From contig NZ_KI912155.1 in the NCBI RefSeq assembly GCF_000517125.1, forward strand, positions 2,336,696 to 2,400,695: a stretch of 64,000 nucleotides of DNA, given 5' to 3'. This document shows positions 26,225-39,341 of the stretch, in pieces (within the stretch, counting starts at the first letter, position 1; every line of letters starts with the position of its first letter). The notes under the pieces are model-generated. The model worked only from the letters and a program-made list of their open reading frames with translations, made no database searches and was not told where the DNA came from. Made by a program: the position numbers and the translations under genes. This stretch comes from Arthrobacter sp. MA-N2. Lineage in GTDB: Bacteria > Actinomycetota > Actinomycetes > Actinomycetales > Micrococcaceae.

Positions 26225-26250
26225 GCTATGTTACTCACTAGTAACATAGC
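26225..26250. promoter_or_regulatory. 11-bp-arm palindrome before the SDR gene
   Basis: GCTATGTTACT and AGTAACATAGC are perfect arms around CACT. The site covers the -35 region of the predicted SDR promoter (start at 26268), so binding should repress it. TetR-like symmetry; the regulator is unknown. Confidence 0.7.
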
Positions 26251-26255
26251 TGGGC

Positions 26256-26261
26256 TACAGT
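26256..26261 (+). promoter_or_regulatory. Predicted -10 box, leaderless SDR gene
   Basis: TACAGT, six bases (ATCCTC), then the ATG start; no ribosome site. Confidence 0.55.
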
Positions 26262-26267
26262 ATCCTC

Positions 26268-27173
<906 letters not shown>

Positions 27174-27207
27174 GCGGACAACTTCTTCCGGGACCTGCTT
27201 GGCTCGA

Positions 27208-27213
27208 TAGGAT
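27208..27213 (+). promoter_or_regulatory. Predicted -10 box, leaderless birA
   Basis: TAGGAT, seven bases (TCTCTCT), then the ATG of birA. Confidence 0.5.
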
Positions 27214-27220
27214 TCTCTCT

Positions 27221-28129
27221 ATGGATGTCGAACAGCCCGCCAGCAGTGAACCACGTGCCCCGCGCCCGGGCCTGGACCGCGACGCCCTGCTTCACCCCGG
27301 TTTCCTCGCGGCCGCTGGTATTCCGCAGCTGAAGATCGTGGAGACCACCGGCTCCACCAACGCTGACCTGCTTCGCGCCGTCACCACAGAGCCCAAGGAA
27401 TGGGCCGACCTCGCCGTGCTTACCGCGGAGCACCAAACAGCGGCGCGGGGCAGGCTCGACCGCCATTGGGAATCTCCCGCACGTTCGGCGATTTCCGTTT
27501 CGATCGTCCTGCGTCCCGTCAACGCCCAAGGTCTGCCGGTCCCGACCCAGAGCTACTCCTGGCTTTCCCTGCTGGGCGCGCTGGCCCTGCGCGAGACCCT
27601 CTTGGAAACCGCAAACCTGCCCGCCGAAATCAAGTGGCCCAACGACGTCCTGGTCAGGGGCAAGAAGATCGCCGGCATCCTTGCCCAAATGGGGCCGCTG
27701 GGGGATGGTTCGGTCCCCGCCGTGATCCTGGGTACCGGCCTCAACGTGACGCTCGAGCAGGACGAATTGCCCGTTCCGACCGCGACGTCTCTCCTGCTCG
27801 AAGGCGCCTCCATCACGGACCGCACCGTACTTCTCCAGAACTATTTGTCCCGTTTCGCAGCGCTCTACCGCAGTTTCTGCAATGCCGACGGCGACCCCAC
27901 GGCAGGACTGGCAGGCGGCTCTTCCCTCCACAAACGGGTTGAAGCTGTCATGGTCACTTTGGGACGCGAAGTGAAAGCGCATTTGCCGGGCGATCACGAA
28001 TTGGTGGGACACGCCTCCCGGCTGGATGAGTACGGGTCCCTTTTGGTGGTGGACCATGGTGGCCACGAGCACGTGGTGACCGCCGGCGACGTCGTCCATC
28101 TAAGGGCTACCGAAAGCGGCTATGCGTAA
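27221..28129 (+). CDS. birA: Biotin--[acetyl-CoA-carboxylase] ligase
   Basis: A 302-residue group I biotin ligase: no N-terminal helix-turn-helix, so it is an enzyme only. Motifs are ETTGSTNADLLR near residue 41, the biotinyl-AMP loop AARGRLDRHWESP near 80, IKWPNDVLVRGKKIAGIL near 140 and GTGLNV near 180; the C-terminal cap domain follows. It attaches biotin to the EAMKM Lys of the carboxylase alpha subunit encoded at 10.5 kb. The last eight bases overlap the PH-domain gene. Confidence 0.93.
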   Translation: MDVEQPASSEPRAPRPGLDRDALLHPGFLAAAGIPQLKIVETTGSTNADLLRAVTTEPKEWADLAVLTAEHQTAARGRLDRHWESPARSAISVSIVLRPVNAQGLPVPTQSYSWLSLLGALALRETLLETANLPAEIKWPNDVLVRGKKIAGILAQMGPLGDGSVPAVILGTGLNVTLEQDELPVPTATSLLLEGASITDRTVLLQNYLSRFAALYRSFCNADGDPTAGLAGGSSLHKRVEAVMVTLGREVKAHLPGDHELVGHASRLDEYGSLLVVDHGGHEHVVTAGDVVHLRATESGYA

Positions 28130-28757
28130 AGAGCTCCTGCGTGGGGAGCAAGTCATCGTGATCACGCGGCAACAGCCAAGGATGCTCATTGGTCCCGTCC
28201 TGGCATTCATCCTTGTCCCGGCTGCATCGGCGTTCGCGTGTGCCTGGATAGTCAGGGGCGGACCGGGCAAGCTGCTTCCCGTGATCACGAGTGAGTGGAA
28301 CCAATGGCTGGTGGGTGTGTGCCTGGCTGTTGTTGCGATAGTGCTGCTCGGCTACAGCCTCCCTGCCTTCATCCGCTGGCGCGGCATACGTTACATTCTG
28401 ACAAGCGGACGAATAGTTGCCCGTTTTGGAATGCTTCGCAGGGGGGACTGGCAGGTGCCTTTGGCTGCGGTGCGTGGCGTGGGAATCAAGCAATCGCTGC
28501 TCCAACGGATATTGCGCTCCGGGAATATATCCTTGGATACCGGGCACCCCGGCGATGCCGTCCTGACGGATGTCCCGGAGGTCGGCACGTTCAGGAGCTT
28601 CATCCTGGACGCCATGGCCGAGCTTCCGGAGAGTGTCCACTTTGAGTCCGGCCGCGCGACGGGAAACGGCGATGATGGCGACTTTAGTGGGCCAGCCGGC
28701 TATCCGGATGCCGCGTTGCCCTGGCATATGAGAGAAGGTGGAAGAGATGAGCGTTGA
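28122..28757 (+). CDS. PH-domain (bPH2) membrane protein
   Basis: A 211-residue protein with two transmembrane helices (~22-43 and ~64-87) followed by a cytoplasmic bacterial PH-like domain, seen as RGIRYILTSGRIVARFGMLRRGDWQVPLAAVRGVGIKQSLLQRIL and then SGNISLDT. The C-terminal ~40 residues are Gly/Asp-rich. Such YdbS/YdbT-type proteins are common in actinobacteria with unknown role. It overlaps birA by eight bases and the cyclase gene by eleven, so birA, this gene and the cyclase are probably one transcript. Confidence 0.82.
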   Translation: MRKELLRGEQVIVITRQQPRMLIGPVLAFILVPAASAFACAWIVRGGPGKLLPVITSEWNQWLVGVCLAVVAIVLLGYSLPAFIRWRGIRYILTSGRIVARFGMLRRGDWQVPLAAVRGVGIKQSLLQRILRSGNISLDTGHPGDAVLTDVPEVGTFRSFILDAMAELPESVHFESGRATGNGDDGDFSGPAGYPDAALPWHMREGGRDER

Positions 28758-29910
28758 CGAGCAGGAGCCTGAGTACGTGGACCACGAGCCCGACGCCGTG
28801 TCCGAACCTTCCGTGGACCAAGCAGTAACGGGGGCTCTCCCGGTCGTCTCTGCGCCAACCGGCGCCTTGTCTGCTGAACGGGTTGCCATCAAGGCCCTTG
28901 AAAGCAGGCTGCTGGGCGGCGAACGCAAACTCCGGCGACGCGAAGTGGCTGCTGGAGCAGGCGTCTCGTTGTTGTCAGCCCGCAAACTTTGGCGAGCACT
29001 CGGATTCCCCAACTTCGGTGACCAGGATGTGGCGTTCACCGAGCGGGACCTCGCGGCCCTTTCGACCATCCTTGACCTCGTCCGCGCCGGAAAGCTCACT
29101 GAGGAAGCTGCCATTTCCGTGACGCGCGCCATCGGGCAAATGACCGACCGGATGGTGGTGTGGCAAGTTGAAGCGCTGATCGAGGACATGGTGGTGCAGC
29201 AAGGCATTCCCGACGCCGTTGCCCGCAAACAGCTGGTCAATGAACTGCCCAACCTCGTCGATGCCATGGAAGAGATCCTGTTGTACTCGTGGCGCCGTCA
29301 GATGAACGCCGGCGTGCAGCGTCTGGCCGTCCGTGCCGAGGCCGGCCTGCAGGCCAGCGAGGCAGGCCGCGAAGGGGACGAAGACGATGCGCCCTTGCCG
29401 TTGGCCCGCGCCGTCGGTTTTGCCGATCTTGTCTCCTACACGAGCCTGTCGCGCCGCATGAACGAGAAGACGCTGGCGCAGTTGGTCCAGCGTTTCGAGA
29501 ACAAATGTGCGGAGATCATTTCCATCGGCGGCGGACGCCTCGTCAAAACCGTTGGCGATGAAGTGCTCTACATTGCCGAAACACCGGCGGCCGGTGCCGA
29601 AATTTCCTTGGCCCTCGCCCAAGCCTTCACCGAGGACGAAATCCTCCCGGAAGCCCGCGTGGCCATGGTTTGGGGACGCATCCTTTCCCGGCTCGGCGAT
29701 ATCTACGGGCCCACGGTGAACCTCGCGGCGCGCCTCACAGCCTTGGCGGAGCCAGGAACGGTTCTGGTCGATGAGATGACGGCGGGGGCCCTGGGCCAGG
29801 ACGAACGGTTTGTCCTGGTGCCGCAGAAGGCTGAAAACGTCCGCGGTTTCGGGGAAATCCTCCCCGTCCGGTTGGCCCGCGGTCTTGGCAAGGGCCTTGT
29901 TCTCGACTGA
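28747..29910 (+). CDS. Class III adenylyl cyclase with N-terminal regulatory domain (Rv1264-like)
   Basis: A 387-residue protein starting at ATG 28747, eight bases after AGAAGG; a GTG at 28738 is less likely. Residues ~45-200 form the helical regulatory domain typical of Rv1264-type, pH-responsive cyclases (RREVAAGAGVSLLSARKLWR, then GQMTDRMVVWQVEALIEDM). The catalytic domain (~215-387) keeps both metal Asp residues (FADLVSYT and VGDEVLY), the purine-selecting Lys (RLVKTVGDE) and Asp (GDIYG), and the Asn/Arg transition-state pair (TVNLAARLT). It should make cAMP. pH sensing is inferred from similarity. Confidence 0.9.
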   Translation: MSVDEQEPEYVDHEPDAVSEPSVDQAVTGALPVVSAPTGALSAERVAIKALESRLLGGERKLRRREVAAGAGVSLLSARKLWRALGFPNFGDQDVAFTERDLAALSTILDLVRAGKLTEEAAISVTRAIGQMTDRMVVWQVEALIEDMVVQQGIPDAVARKQLVNELPNLVDAMEEILLYSWRRQMNAGVQRLAVRAEAGLQASEAGREGDEDDAPLPLARAVGFADLVSYTSLSRRMNEKTLAQLVQRFENKCAEIISIGGGRLVKTVGDEVLYIAETPAAGAEISLALAQAFTEDEILPEARVAMVWGRILSRLGDIYGPTVNLAARLTALAEPGTVLVDEMTAGALGQDERFVLVPQKAENVRGFGEILPVRLARGLGKGLVLD

Positions 29911-29970
29911 TCCCCGAAGGGACACAGGCCTTGGGGTTGACTCTCGGATCGTGGCATAGTCGTCTCCGCA

Positions 29971-29990
29971 GCCCAAGGGACCGCTTGGGC
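29971..29990. promoter_or_regulatory. Hairpin upstream of the PP2C gene
   Basis: GCCCAAG and CTTGGGC are perfect arms around GGACCG, 26 bases before the ATG. It could be a cyclase-gene terminator, a leader hairpin or an operator. Confidence 0.35.
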
Positions 29991-30016
29991 AACCGTTCCA
30001 TCCACCGAGGACAAGA

Positions 30017-30826
30017 ATGAATTCGCCGTCCGCAGCAACCGCACCCGAGCCGGGATTGACACTGGCCTTTGGCTGCCGGACAGACCGCGGCCTCGTGAGG
30101 GAGCTCAATGAAGACTCCCTCCTTGCGGCGGACCCGGTCTTCGCGGTGGCTGATGGCATGGGCGGACACGAGGCAGGCGAGGTCGCCAGCGAATTATGTG
30201 TCAAGACGCTCCGCGACATGCTCCCGTTGGCGGCGGGCGTCCGATCCTCCACCGCGATTGCCCTGCAAGAGTGCATCTTGGCCGCCGACGCCCGGATCCG
30301 GAATGCTACCGGTGGCCGGGCGGGAACGACGCTGTCCGGCGTGGTCGTCGTCGAGCAGTTCGGCGTCCCCTACTGGCTGGTGATGAACATTGGAGATTCC
30401 CGGACCTACCGGCTGAGCCAAGGCCTGTTCACCCAGATCAGCGTGGACCACTCGGAGGTCCAGGAACTCGTGGAAACCGGACGCCTTACGGAGGAAGAGG
30501 CCGCCGTTTACCCGCGGCGCCATGTCATCACGCGGGGATTAGGTACCGGAGACGCTACTGAGGCCGATTTCTGGTTGCTGCCCATCCTGGACGGAGACCG
30601 GATCTTGGTGTGTTCGGACGGTCTCACCGGAGAACTGGACGACGAACACCTGTCCCGGATTCTTGGGACGGTGGCCGGCCCCCAAGCGTCTGCTGATGCT
30701 CTGATCGAGGCTGCGCTGCGCAGCGGCGGACGCGACAACGTCACCGCGATCGTGGTGGATGCCAGACTCACGATCAGCGATGCCAAAAGTACCGGTACTC
30801 GCTCATCTCACGAGCGCCGAGGGTGA
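30017..30826 (+). CDS. PP2C-type Ser/Thr protein phosphatase
   Basis: A 269-residue soluble PPM phosphatase with the full set of metal motifs: RELNEDS (~residue 28), VADGMGGHEAGE (~44), AGTTLSGVVV (~96), NIGDSRTYR (~119), CSDGLTGEL (~197) and GGRDNVTAIVVD (~238). The ATG has GAGGA upstream. No membrane segment, unlike PstP. It follows the cyclase gene by 106 bases, and its partner kinase is not in the window. Confidence 0.92.
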   Translation: MNSPSAATAPEPGLTLAFGCRTDRGLVRELNEDSLLAADPVFAVADGMGGHEAGEVASELCVKTLRDMLPLAAGVRSSTAIALQECILAADARIRNATGGRAGTTLSGVVVVEQFGVPYWLVMNIGDSRTYRLSQGLFTQISVDHSEVQELVETGRLTEEEAAVYPRRHVITRGLGTGDATEADFWLLPILDGDRILVCSDGLTGELDDEHLSRILGTVAGPQASADALIEAALRSGGRDNVTAIVVDARLTISDAKSTGTRSSHERRG

Positions 30827-30886
30827 CCGGATTTGCGACACGCCCGGACTTTGTAGGAAGATTCCGGTCAATACCACCCCAACTCC

Positions 30887-30904
30887 GGGCGGCCCGTGCC
30901 GCCC
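30887..30904. terminator. Short GC hairpin before the exported protein gene
   Basis: GGGCGGC and GCCGCCC pair perfectly around CCGT, four bases before the AGAGG ribosome site. It may end the PP2C transcript or act as a leader hairpin; no T-run. Confidence 0.35.
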
Positions 30905-30917
30905 TGCAGAGGTAAAC

Positions 30918-31538
30918 ATGACCCAACGCTCTTCCGCGCGCCCTGGCGGCGCGCCCCGTGCTGCCGTGCGTCGCCCGTTCTCCGTTGCCCTCACGGGCGT
31001 GGCCATGGCCATGATGATGTGTGCATTCCCGTTGCTTTCGGCCCATGCCGAGACCGTCGTGGCTCCCGACCAAGGACAAGTTTCCCCTGCCCCTGCCCCG
31101 GACCCGGGACCACCCGAGCCCACGCCTACCCAGCCGAAGGTGGTGGATCCGGCGCCCTCCAAGCCACCCGTCCCCGTGCCGGTGGTGCCGGCACCCGCCC
31201 CGGTGGTAACCGTGCCTGCCGCGCCCGAACCGGCCACCATGACACAGGTGACGGTGGCACCGGAACCCAGCGTGGCGACGTCGGAGGCTCCTATGGCCTC
31301 CAGCCCGGCGACCCCGTCGGACAGCCCGACGACGAGCAGCGCCTCGCCGTCGGCTTCGTCCAACTGGAACACCCCCATCCAGGACGGACTCAACGCCACC
31401 CAAGCGGCCTCGGTGAGCGGCACTTCCGGGCCGGGTTCGGACATGTTCGCGGTGGTTGCCATCATGGGCGGCGTGCTCTTGGTGGCGGCAGGCGGCATTG
31501 CTTTCGCTTTATGGAGCCGGCACCGGTTCTCGCACTAA
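30918..31538 (+). CDS. Exported Pro-rich protein with C-terminal membrane anchor
   Basis: A 206-residue protein. The ATG at 30918 follows CAGAGG; a longer frame from 30759 overlaps PP2C and lacks signals. Residues ~20-46 are a Sec signal peptide ending at a likely AHA cleavage site. The middle is Pro/Ala/Thr/Val-rich (~48-120), then Ser/Thr-rich, and residues ~172-197 form one transmembrane helix followed by a short basic tail. There is no LPXTG motif. It looks like a wall-spanning stalk anchored in the membrane. Function unknown. Confidence 0.75.
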   Translation: MTQRSSARPGGAPRAAVRRPFSVALTGVAMAMMMCAFPLLSAHAETVVAPDQGQVSPAPAPDPGPPEPTPTQPKVVDPAPSKPPVPVPVVPAPAPVVTVPAAPEPATMTQVTVAPEPSVATSEAPMASSPATPSDSPTTSSASPSASSNWNTPIQDGLNATQAASVSGTSGPGSDMFAVVAIMGGVLLVAAGGIAFALWSRHRFSH

Positions 31539-31573
31539 GGTGATTGCAAAAGGCAAGCACTTCAGGAGATGAC

Positions 31574-35391
<3,818 letters not shown>

Positions 35392-35395
<4 letters not shown>

Positions 35396-36567
35396 TAAGG
35401 ACACTGGCCATTTCCAATTACCGCTCCATCCGGGACCTGACCATGGAGTTGCATGGCCTGGACCTGGTCACCGGTTCCAACGGCAGTGGCAAATCCTCGC
35501 TGTACCGTGCCCTGCGGCTGTTGTCCGAGTGTGCCGGGAGCGACTCAGGGGGTGTGGTGGGGTCGCTGGCCCGCGACGGAGGACTCAACTCAACGCTTTG
35601 GGCCGGGCCTGAAACCATCAGTGAAGCCATGCGGCGAGGCGAAGTACCGGTCCAGGGAACTGTCCGGAAGGAGTCCGTGAACCTGAAACTGGGTTTTGCC
35701 GGGGACGACTTCGGCTATCTGGTCGACCTCGGGCTCCCGGCTCCCGGAGCGGAGTCGGCGTTCAACCTCGACCCGGAGATCAAGCGCGAACAGGTTTTTT
35801 CCGGCCCCGTAGCCAGACCCGGGTCGGTGCTGGTGGACCGCAAGGGGGCCAACGCCCGCCTGCGAGGCGCCAAGGGTGAGTGGACGGAGCTCTCCCGGCG
35901 CCTGCATGCTTACGAAAGCATGCTCACTGAACTCTCCGACCAGGACAGGGCCCCCGAAGTGCTCAGGGTCCGGGACATGGTGCGGTCCTGGCGGTTCTAC
36001 GACCATTTCCGCACCGACCATGAAGCTCCGGCCCGCCAGGCCCAAATCGGTACAAGGACTCCCGTACTCCACCATTCCGGGTGGGACCTTGCGGCAGCCT
36101 TGCAGACGCTCCACGAGACGGGCCAGAGCGGTCTGCTCGAGGACGCGATTTGCAGCGCTTTCCCGGGCAGTAAGCTCCGTATCGCCGTCGTCGAAGGCCG
36201 CTTCAGCGTCGAACTCCAACAGCCGGGCATGCTGCGCCCAATGGCGGCCTCCGAACTGTCGGATGGCACCCTTCGCTACCTCATGCTCGTTGCAGCCCTG
36301 CTGACACCGAGGCCGCCGGAACTCATGGTGCTCAACGAGCCCGAAACCAGCCTGCACGCAGAGCTGATTCCGGCGCTGGCCCGGCTCATTGTCCAGGCCA
36401 GCGAAAGCAGCCAGATGATTGTGGTCTCGCATTCTGCATCGCTGATCGCCGCCCTGAGGAAAAGCGGACGCGCGCACCAACACGAGCTTTACAAGGACGT
36501 AGGCGAGACCAAGATCAAGGACCTTGGCGCTTTGGAAGGGCCGCCCTGGTATTGGCCCAGTCGCTGA
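35392..36567 (+). CDS. AAA-family ATPase, COG4637/RecF-like
   Basis: A 391-residue ABC/SMC-like ATPase. Walker A is GSNGSGKSSLYRALR near residue 29, the signature-like helix is ELSDGTLRYLML near 286, and Walker B is LMVLNEPETSLHAEL near 312, with Asn in place of the first Asp, a feature I associate with COG4637. The switch His follows in VVSHSASLI. There is no coiled-coil arm or TOPRIM domain, so it is not an OLD nuclease. I place the start at GTG 35392, which overlaps the previous stop (GTGA). Function unknown; coupling to ligA hints at DNA repair (inference). Confidence 0.85.
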
Positions 36568-36584
36568 CTCCTTTCCCGGATTCA

Positions 36585-37940
36585 TCAGGCTAGGGCTCCG
36601 GTAAGCGGCTCCACCTCCGAGAACCGAGCGGTGGGACGATCCAAGCCGTAGTGTTCGCGGAGTGTGCTGCCGGTGTATTCATTGCGGAACAGGCCCCGCT
36701 TGCGCAGCACGGGCACCACTTGCTCAACAAAGGTTTCCAGACCTGTCGGCAGCACGGGCGGCATGATGTTGAATCCGTCGGCGGCGCCGTTTTCGAACCA
36801 CAATTGAATTGCATCGGCCACTTGCTCCGGCGTTCCAGCGAAGGTCAGGTGGCCCCGACCGCCTCCCAGCCTGCCGATCAGTTGGCGCACGGTGAGGCTT
36901 TCCCGGCGGGCGAGCTCCACAATGAGTGTGTAGCGGCTCTTGGCGCCTTCGATTGAGTCCTCGTCCGGAAGATCGGCCGGAAGCTGGCGGTCCAACGGCA
37001 GGTCCTCCGGCTTCACGCGGAGGGTCTTGGCCAGTTCGGCCCTCGCGTATTCCGGCCGAATGAGTTCGTCTAATTCCCGTTCCAGGCGCAACGCTTCAGC
37101 CTGCGTAGAGGCGATCACGGGGACAATGCCCGGGAGGATCTTGATGCTGTCGGCCAGCCGGCCAAGCGCTACGGTCCGGGCCTTCAGGTCTGCGTAGAAT
37201 GCCTGTGCATCCTCCAATGTTTGCTGGGCAGTGAACACGGCTTCGGCGTACCTTGCCGCCAGGCCTTTGCCGTTCTCGGAGGAGCCGGCTTGGACAATCA
37301 GGGGGTGGCCTTGGGGTGAGCGCGGTACATTGAGCGGGCCGCGGACCCGGAAGTGCTTGCCAACGTGATTGATCGGGCGGACCTTGGCTGAGTCTGCCCA
37401 GACGCCTGCTTCCTTGTCTGCCAGCACGGCGTCGTCATCCCAGCTGTCCCACAGCTTGGCTGCAACATCGAGGAATTCTGCTGCCCGTTCATAACGCGTG
37501 GCGTGGGCGGGCTGGTCATCGATTCCAAAATTTCGTGCGGCTTCCGGGCCTGCTGTGGTGACCACGTTCCAGCCAGCCCTTCCGCCGCTGACGAAGTCCA
37601 CCGAGGCGAAGCGCCGGGCCAGGTTGAAGGGGTCGTTGTACGTGGTGGACGCGGTGGCGATGAGGCCGATCTTTTCCGTCGCGGCCGCAATGGCCGTGAG
37701 CAGCACGGTTGGTTCCAGCTTGCCCGCGGGGCGGCGTCCGACGTCGCCGAAGATCACGGGGGAGTCGGCGAAGAAGATCGAGTCAAAAGTGCCGCGCTCC
37801 GCAATCCGTGCGAGGTTCTGGTAGTGCCGGATGTCCGTGCTGGCGAGCGGGTTGCTTTCGGGCAGCCGCCATGACGCTTCGTGATGGCCTGTGCTCATGA
37901 GGAATGCGTTGAGGTGGAGCGTGCGTTGCTGCGGGCTCAT
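36585..37940 (-). CDS. LLM-class flavin-dependent monooxygenase (NtaA/SnaA/DszA type)
   Basis: A 451-residue FMNH2-dependent monooxygenase. Family markers: LNAFLMSTGHHEASWR at the N-terminus, FDSIFFADSPVIFG near 58, FASVDFVSGGRAGWNVVTT near 115, NFGIDDQPAHATRYERAAEF near 145 and HFRVRGPLNVPRSPQGHPLIVQAGSS near 200. Relatives open nitrilotriacetate, EDTA or sulfur heterocycles with a separate flavin reductase; none is adjacent. The ATG has AAAGGA upstream. It is a single gene convergent with the AAA ATPase. Confidence 0.9.
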   Translation of the reverse strand: MSPQQRTLHLNAFLMSTGHHEASWRLPESNPLASTDIRHYQNLARIAERGTFDSIFFADSPVIFGDVGRRPAGKLEPTVLLTAIAAATEKIGLIATASTTYNDPFNLARRFASVDFVSGGRAGWNVVTTAGPEAARNFGIDDQPAHATRYERAAEFLDVAAKLWDSWDDDAVLADKEAGVWADSAKVRPINHVGKHFRVRGPLNVPRSPQGHPLIVQAGSSENGKGLAARYAEAVFTAQQTLEDAQAFYADLKARTVALGRLADSIKILPGIVPVIASTQAEALRLERELDELIRPEYARAELAKTLRVKPEDLPLDRQLPADLPDEDSIEGAKSRYTLIVELARRESLTVRQLIGRLGGGRGHLTFAGTPEQVADAIQLWFENGAADGFNIMPPVLPTGLETFVEQVVPVLRKRGLFRNEYTGSTLREHYGLDRPTARFSEVEPLTGALA

Positions 37941-38301
37941 GTGTGGGTCCTTTCAAGTTGTCTTGGCTGCCAATCAACCACGCAACAAGCTGGGCGCGCC
38001 AGCACGGCGAAACCTTTCCGCAACAGCAGGAAACCGGGCTTCATGGCCAGCAACCAGGCTCAATCTGGCGCAATGGAAAGCAATGTTGGAGGAGGGCAAA
38101 ATAGGTGAGCCGTCCCTGACGCACGCTCACCTTTGCGGGGTATTTCCTCGACGCTCCTTCACCTATGCGACGCTCCTTCACCTATATCTGAACCCGCCAA
38201 GGAACGCCGGCGTATCTCTGGGTGAGCCTCGGGGTGATAGCTCGGTCACGGAAACGACCCTTTGGCGCCCTTGGCCCCGCGGACGCGACTACCATGGATC
38301 A
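37941..38301. repeat. Intergenic region with short tandem and dispersed repeats
   Basis: No gene is supported in these 361 bases. Two perfect copies of CGACGCTCCTTCACCTAT lie at 38149 and 38168 (period 19). The segment at 38118-38134 (GACGCACGCTCACCTTT) matches 16564-16580 at 16 of 17 bases, so both gaps hold members of one dispersed repeat family. The last 30 bases carry the GNAT promoter. Confidence 0.7.
38290..38295 (+). promoter_or_regulatory. Predicted -10 box, leaderless GNAT gene
   Basis: TACCAT, six bases (GGATCA), then the GTG at 38302; no ribosome site. Confidence 0.5.
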
Positions 38302-38814
38302 GTGCATTCGCAGATTACCGTCCGTCCCGCCCTGCCCAAAGACTACGACGCCGTAGCCCGCATCACGATGTCGTCTTATGTGACCGCCGGATACTACGGC
38401 AGCCCGGATCACCCATATTTGGAGAAGCTCCGTGATGTGGCCGGCCGTGCCCGGCATGCCGATGTTTTCGTCGCCGAGCGCGATGGACAAGTCATTGGTT
38501 CCGTCACATCAGCCAAGGCAGGCGGCGACTTTTCGGACATTGGCCTCCCGGACGAACTCGAAATGCGCACCTTGGTGGTTGACCCGGATGTTCAGCGCTC
38601 CGGAGCAGGCCGGGCGCTCGTGCAGGCAGTAGTCGAGCAGGCTCGGACCACGGAGGGAATCAACGCCGTTTCCCTCACCACGGGGGCCACATGGGAAAGC
38701 GCCAATGCGCTCTACGCCAAGACCGGTTTTGTGCGGGAACCGGAGCGCGACTGGTTTGTTCCTGGGACTGACATAAAGCTGTTCGTTTACCGACAGGATG
38801 TCCGTCAGCCATAG
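38302..38814 (+). CDS. GNAT-family N-acetyltransferase
   Basis: A 170-residue acetyltransferase. ITVRPALPKDYDAVARI is the first strand and helix; the acetyl-CoA loop is VVDPDVQRSGAGRALVQAVV (~residues 92-111), followed by VSLTTGATWESANALYAKTGFV, the usual end of the fold. The GTG start at 38302 agrees with a leaderless promoter; the frame is open further upstream but that part lies in repeats. Substrate unknown. Confidence 0.88.
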   Translation: MHSQITVRPALPKDYDAVARITMSSYVTAGYYGSPDHPYLEKLRDVAGRARHADVFVAERDGQVIGSVTSAKAGGDFSDIGLPDELEMRTLVVDPDVQRSGAGRALVQAVVEQARTTEGINAVSLTTGATWESANALYAKTGFVREPERDWFVPGTDIKLFVYRQDVRQP

Positions 38815-38878
38815 AGTTTCTTGGTAAACCCGATCGCTCTTGAAGGCAGATGGGTGCAGAAACTGAGAAAGGCGCAGC

Positions 38879-39271
38879 ATGCGTAAGACATTCGGCACGG
38901 GATCGGTCTGGGAGCAGACCCTTGGATACTCCCGGGCAGTCCAAGTGGACAATACCCTCTTTATTTCGGCCACGGCGGCGTCCGGAACCGTTGATGGCAA
39001 GAACGCGATTGTGGGCGATGACTTCTACTCGCAGACGAAGTACATCCTCGAGAAGCTCGAAGCAGTCCTGGCCGATGCCGGATTCTCCTACGAGGACGTG
39101 GTGCAGTCCAAGTTGTACCTGACCGACATCAGCAAGTGGGAAGATGCCGGCCGCGCACACGGCGAGATCTTCGGCGAGATCCGGCCCACCCTCTCGTTGG
39201 TCCATGTCCTGCCGTTCCTTGATCCGGAAATGCTGGTCGAAATCGAGCTGGTAGCCCAGAAGAGCGCCTGA
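38879..39271 (+). CDS. RidA-family protein (YjgF/YER057c/UK114)
   Basis: A 130-residue Rid protein. The family's catalytic Arg lies in EIRPTLSLVHV (~residue 101), with Glu in the final strand EIELVAQ, matching RidA-type enamine/imine deaminases that hydrolyse reactive PLP-enzyme by-products. The ATG has AAAGG upstream. It is convergent with the citB-like gene across a 66-bp palindrome. Confidence 0.88.
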   Translation: MRKTFGTGSVWEQTLGYSRAVQVDNTLFISATAASGTVDGKNAIVGDDFYSQTKYILEKLEAVLADAGFSYEDVVQSKLYLTDISKWEDAGRAHGEIFGEIRPTLSLVHVLPFLDPEMLVEIELVAQKSA

Positions 39272-39275
39272 GTAG

Positions 39276-39341
39276 CCCAACTGACTCGCAGTTGTTGTCG
39301 TTTTGAGCCCTCAGAACGACAACTATTGCGAGTCAGTTGGG
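39276..39341. repeat. 66-bp palindromic intergenic element, copy c
   Basis: Opens CCCAACTGACTCGCAGTTG and closes TTGCGAGTCAGTTGGG. Its right arm runs into the response-regulator gene: it supplies the TAG stop (39323-39325) and the final residues (PTDSQ). Confidence 0.85.
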
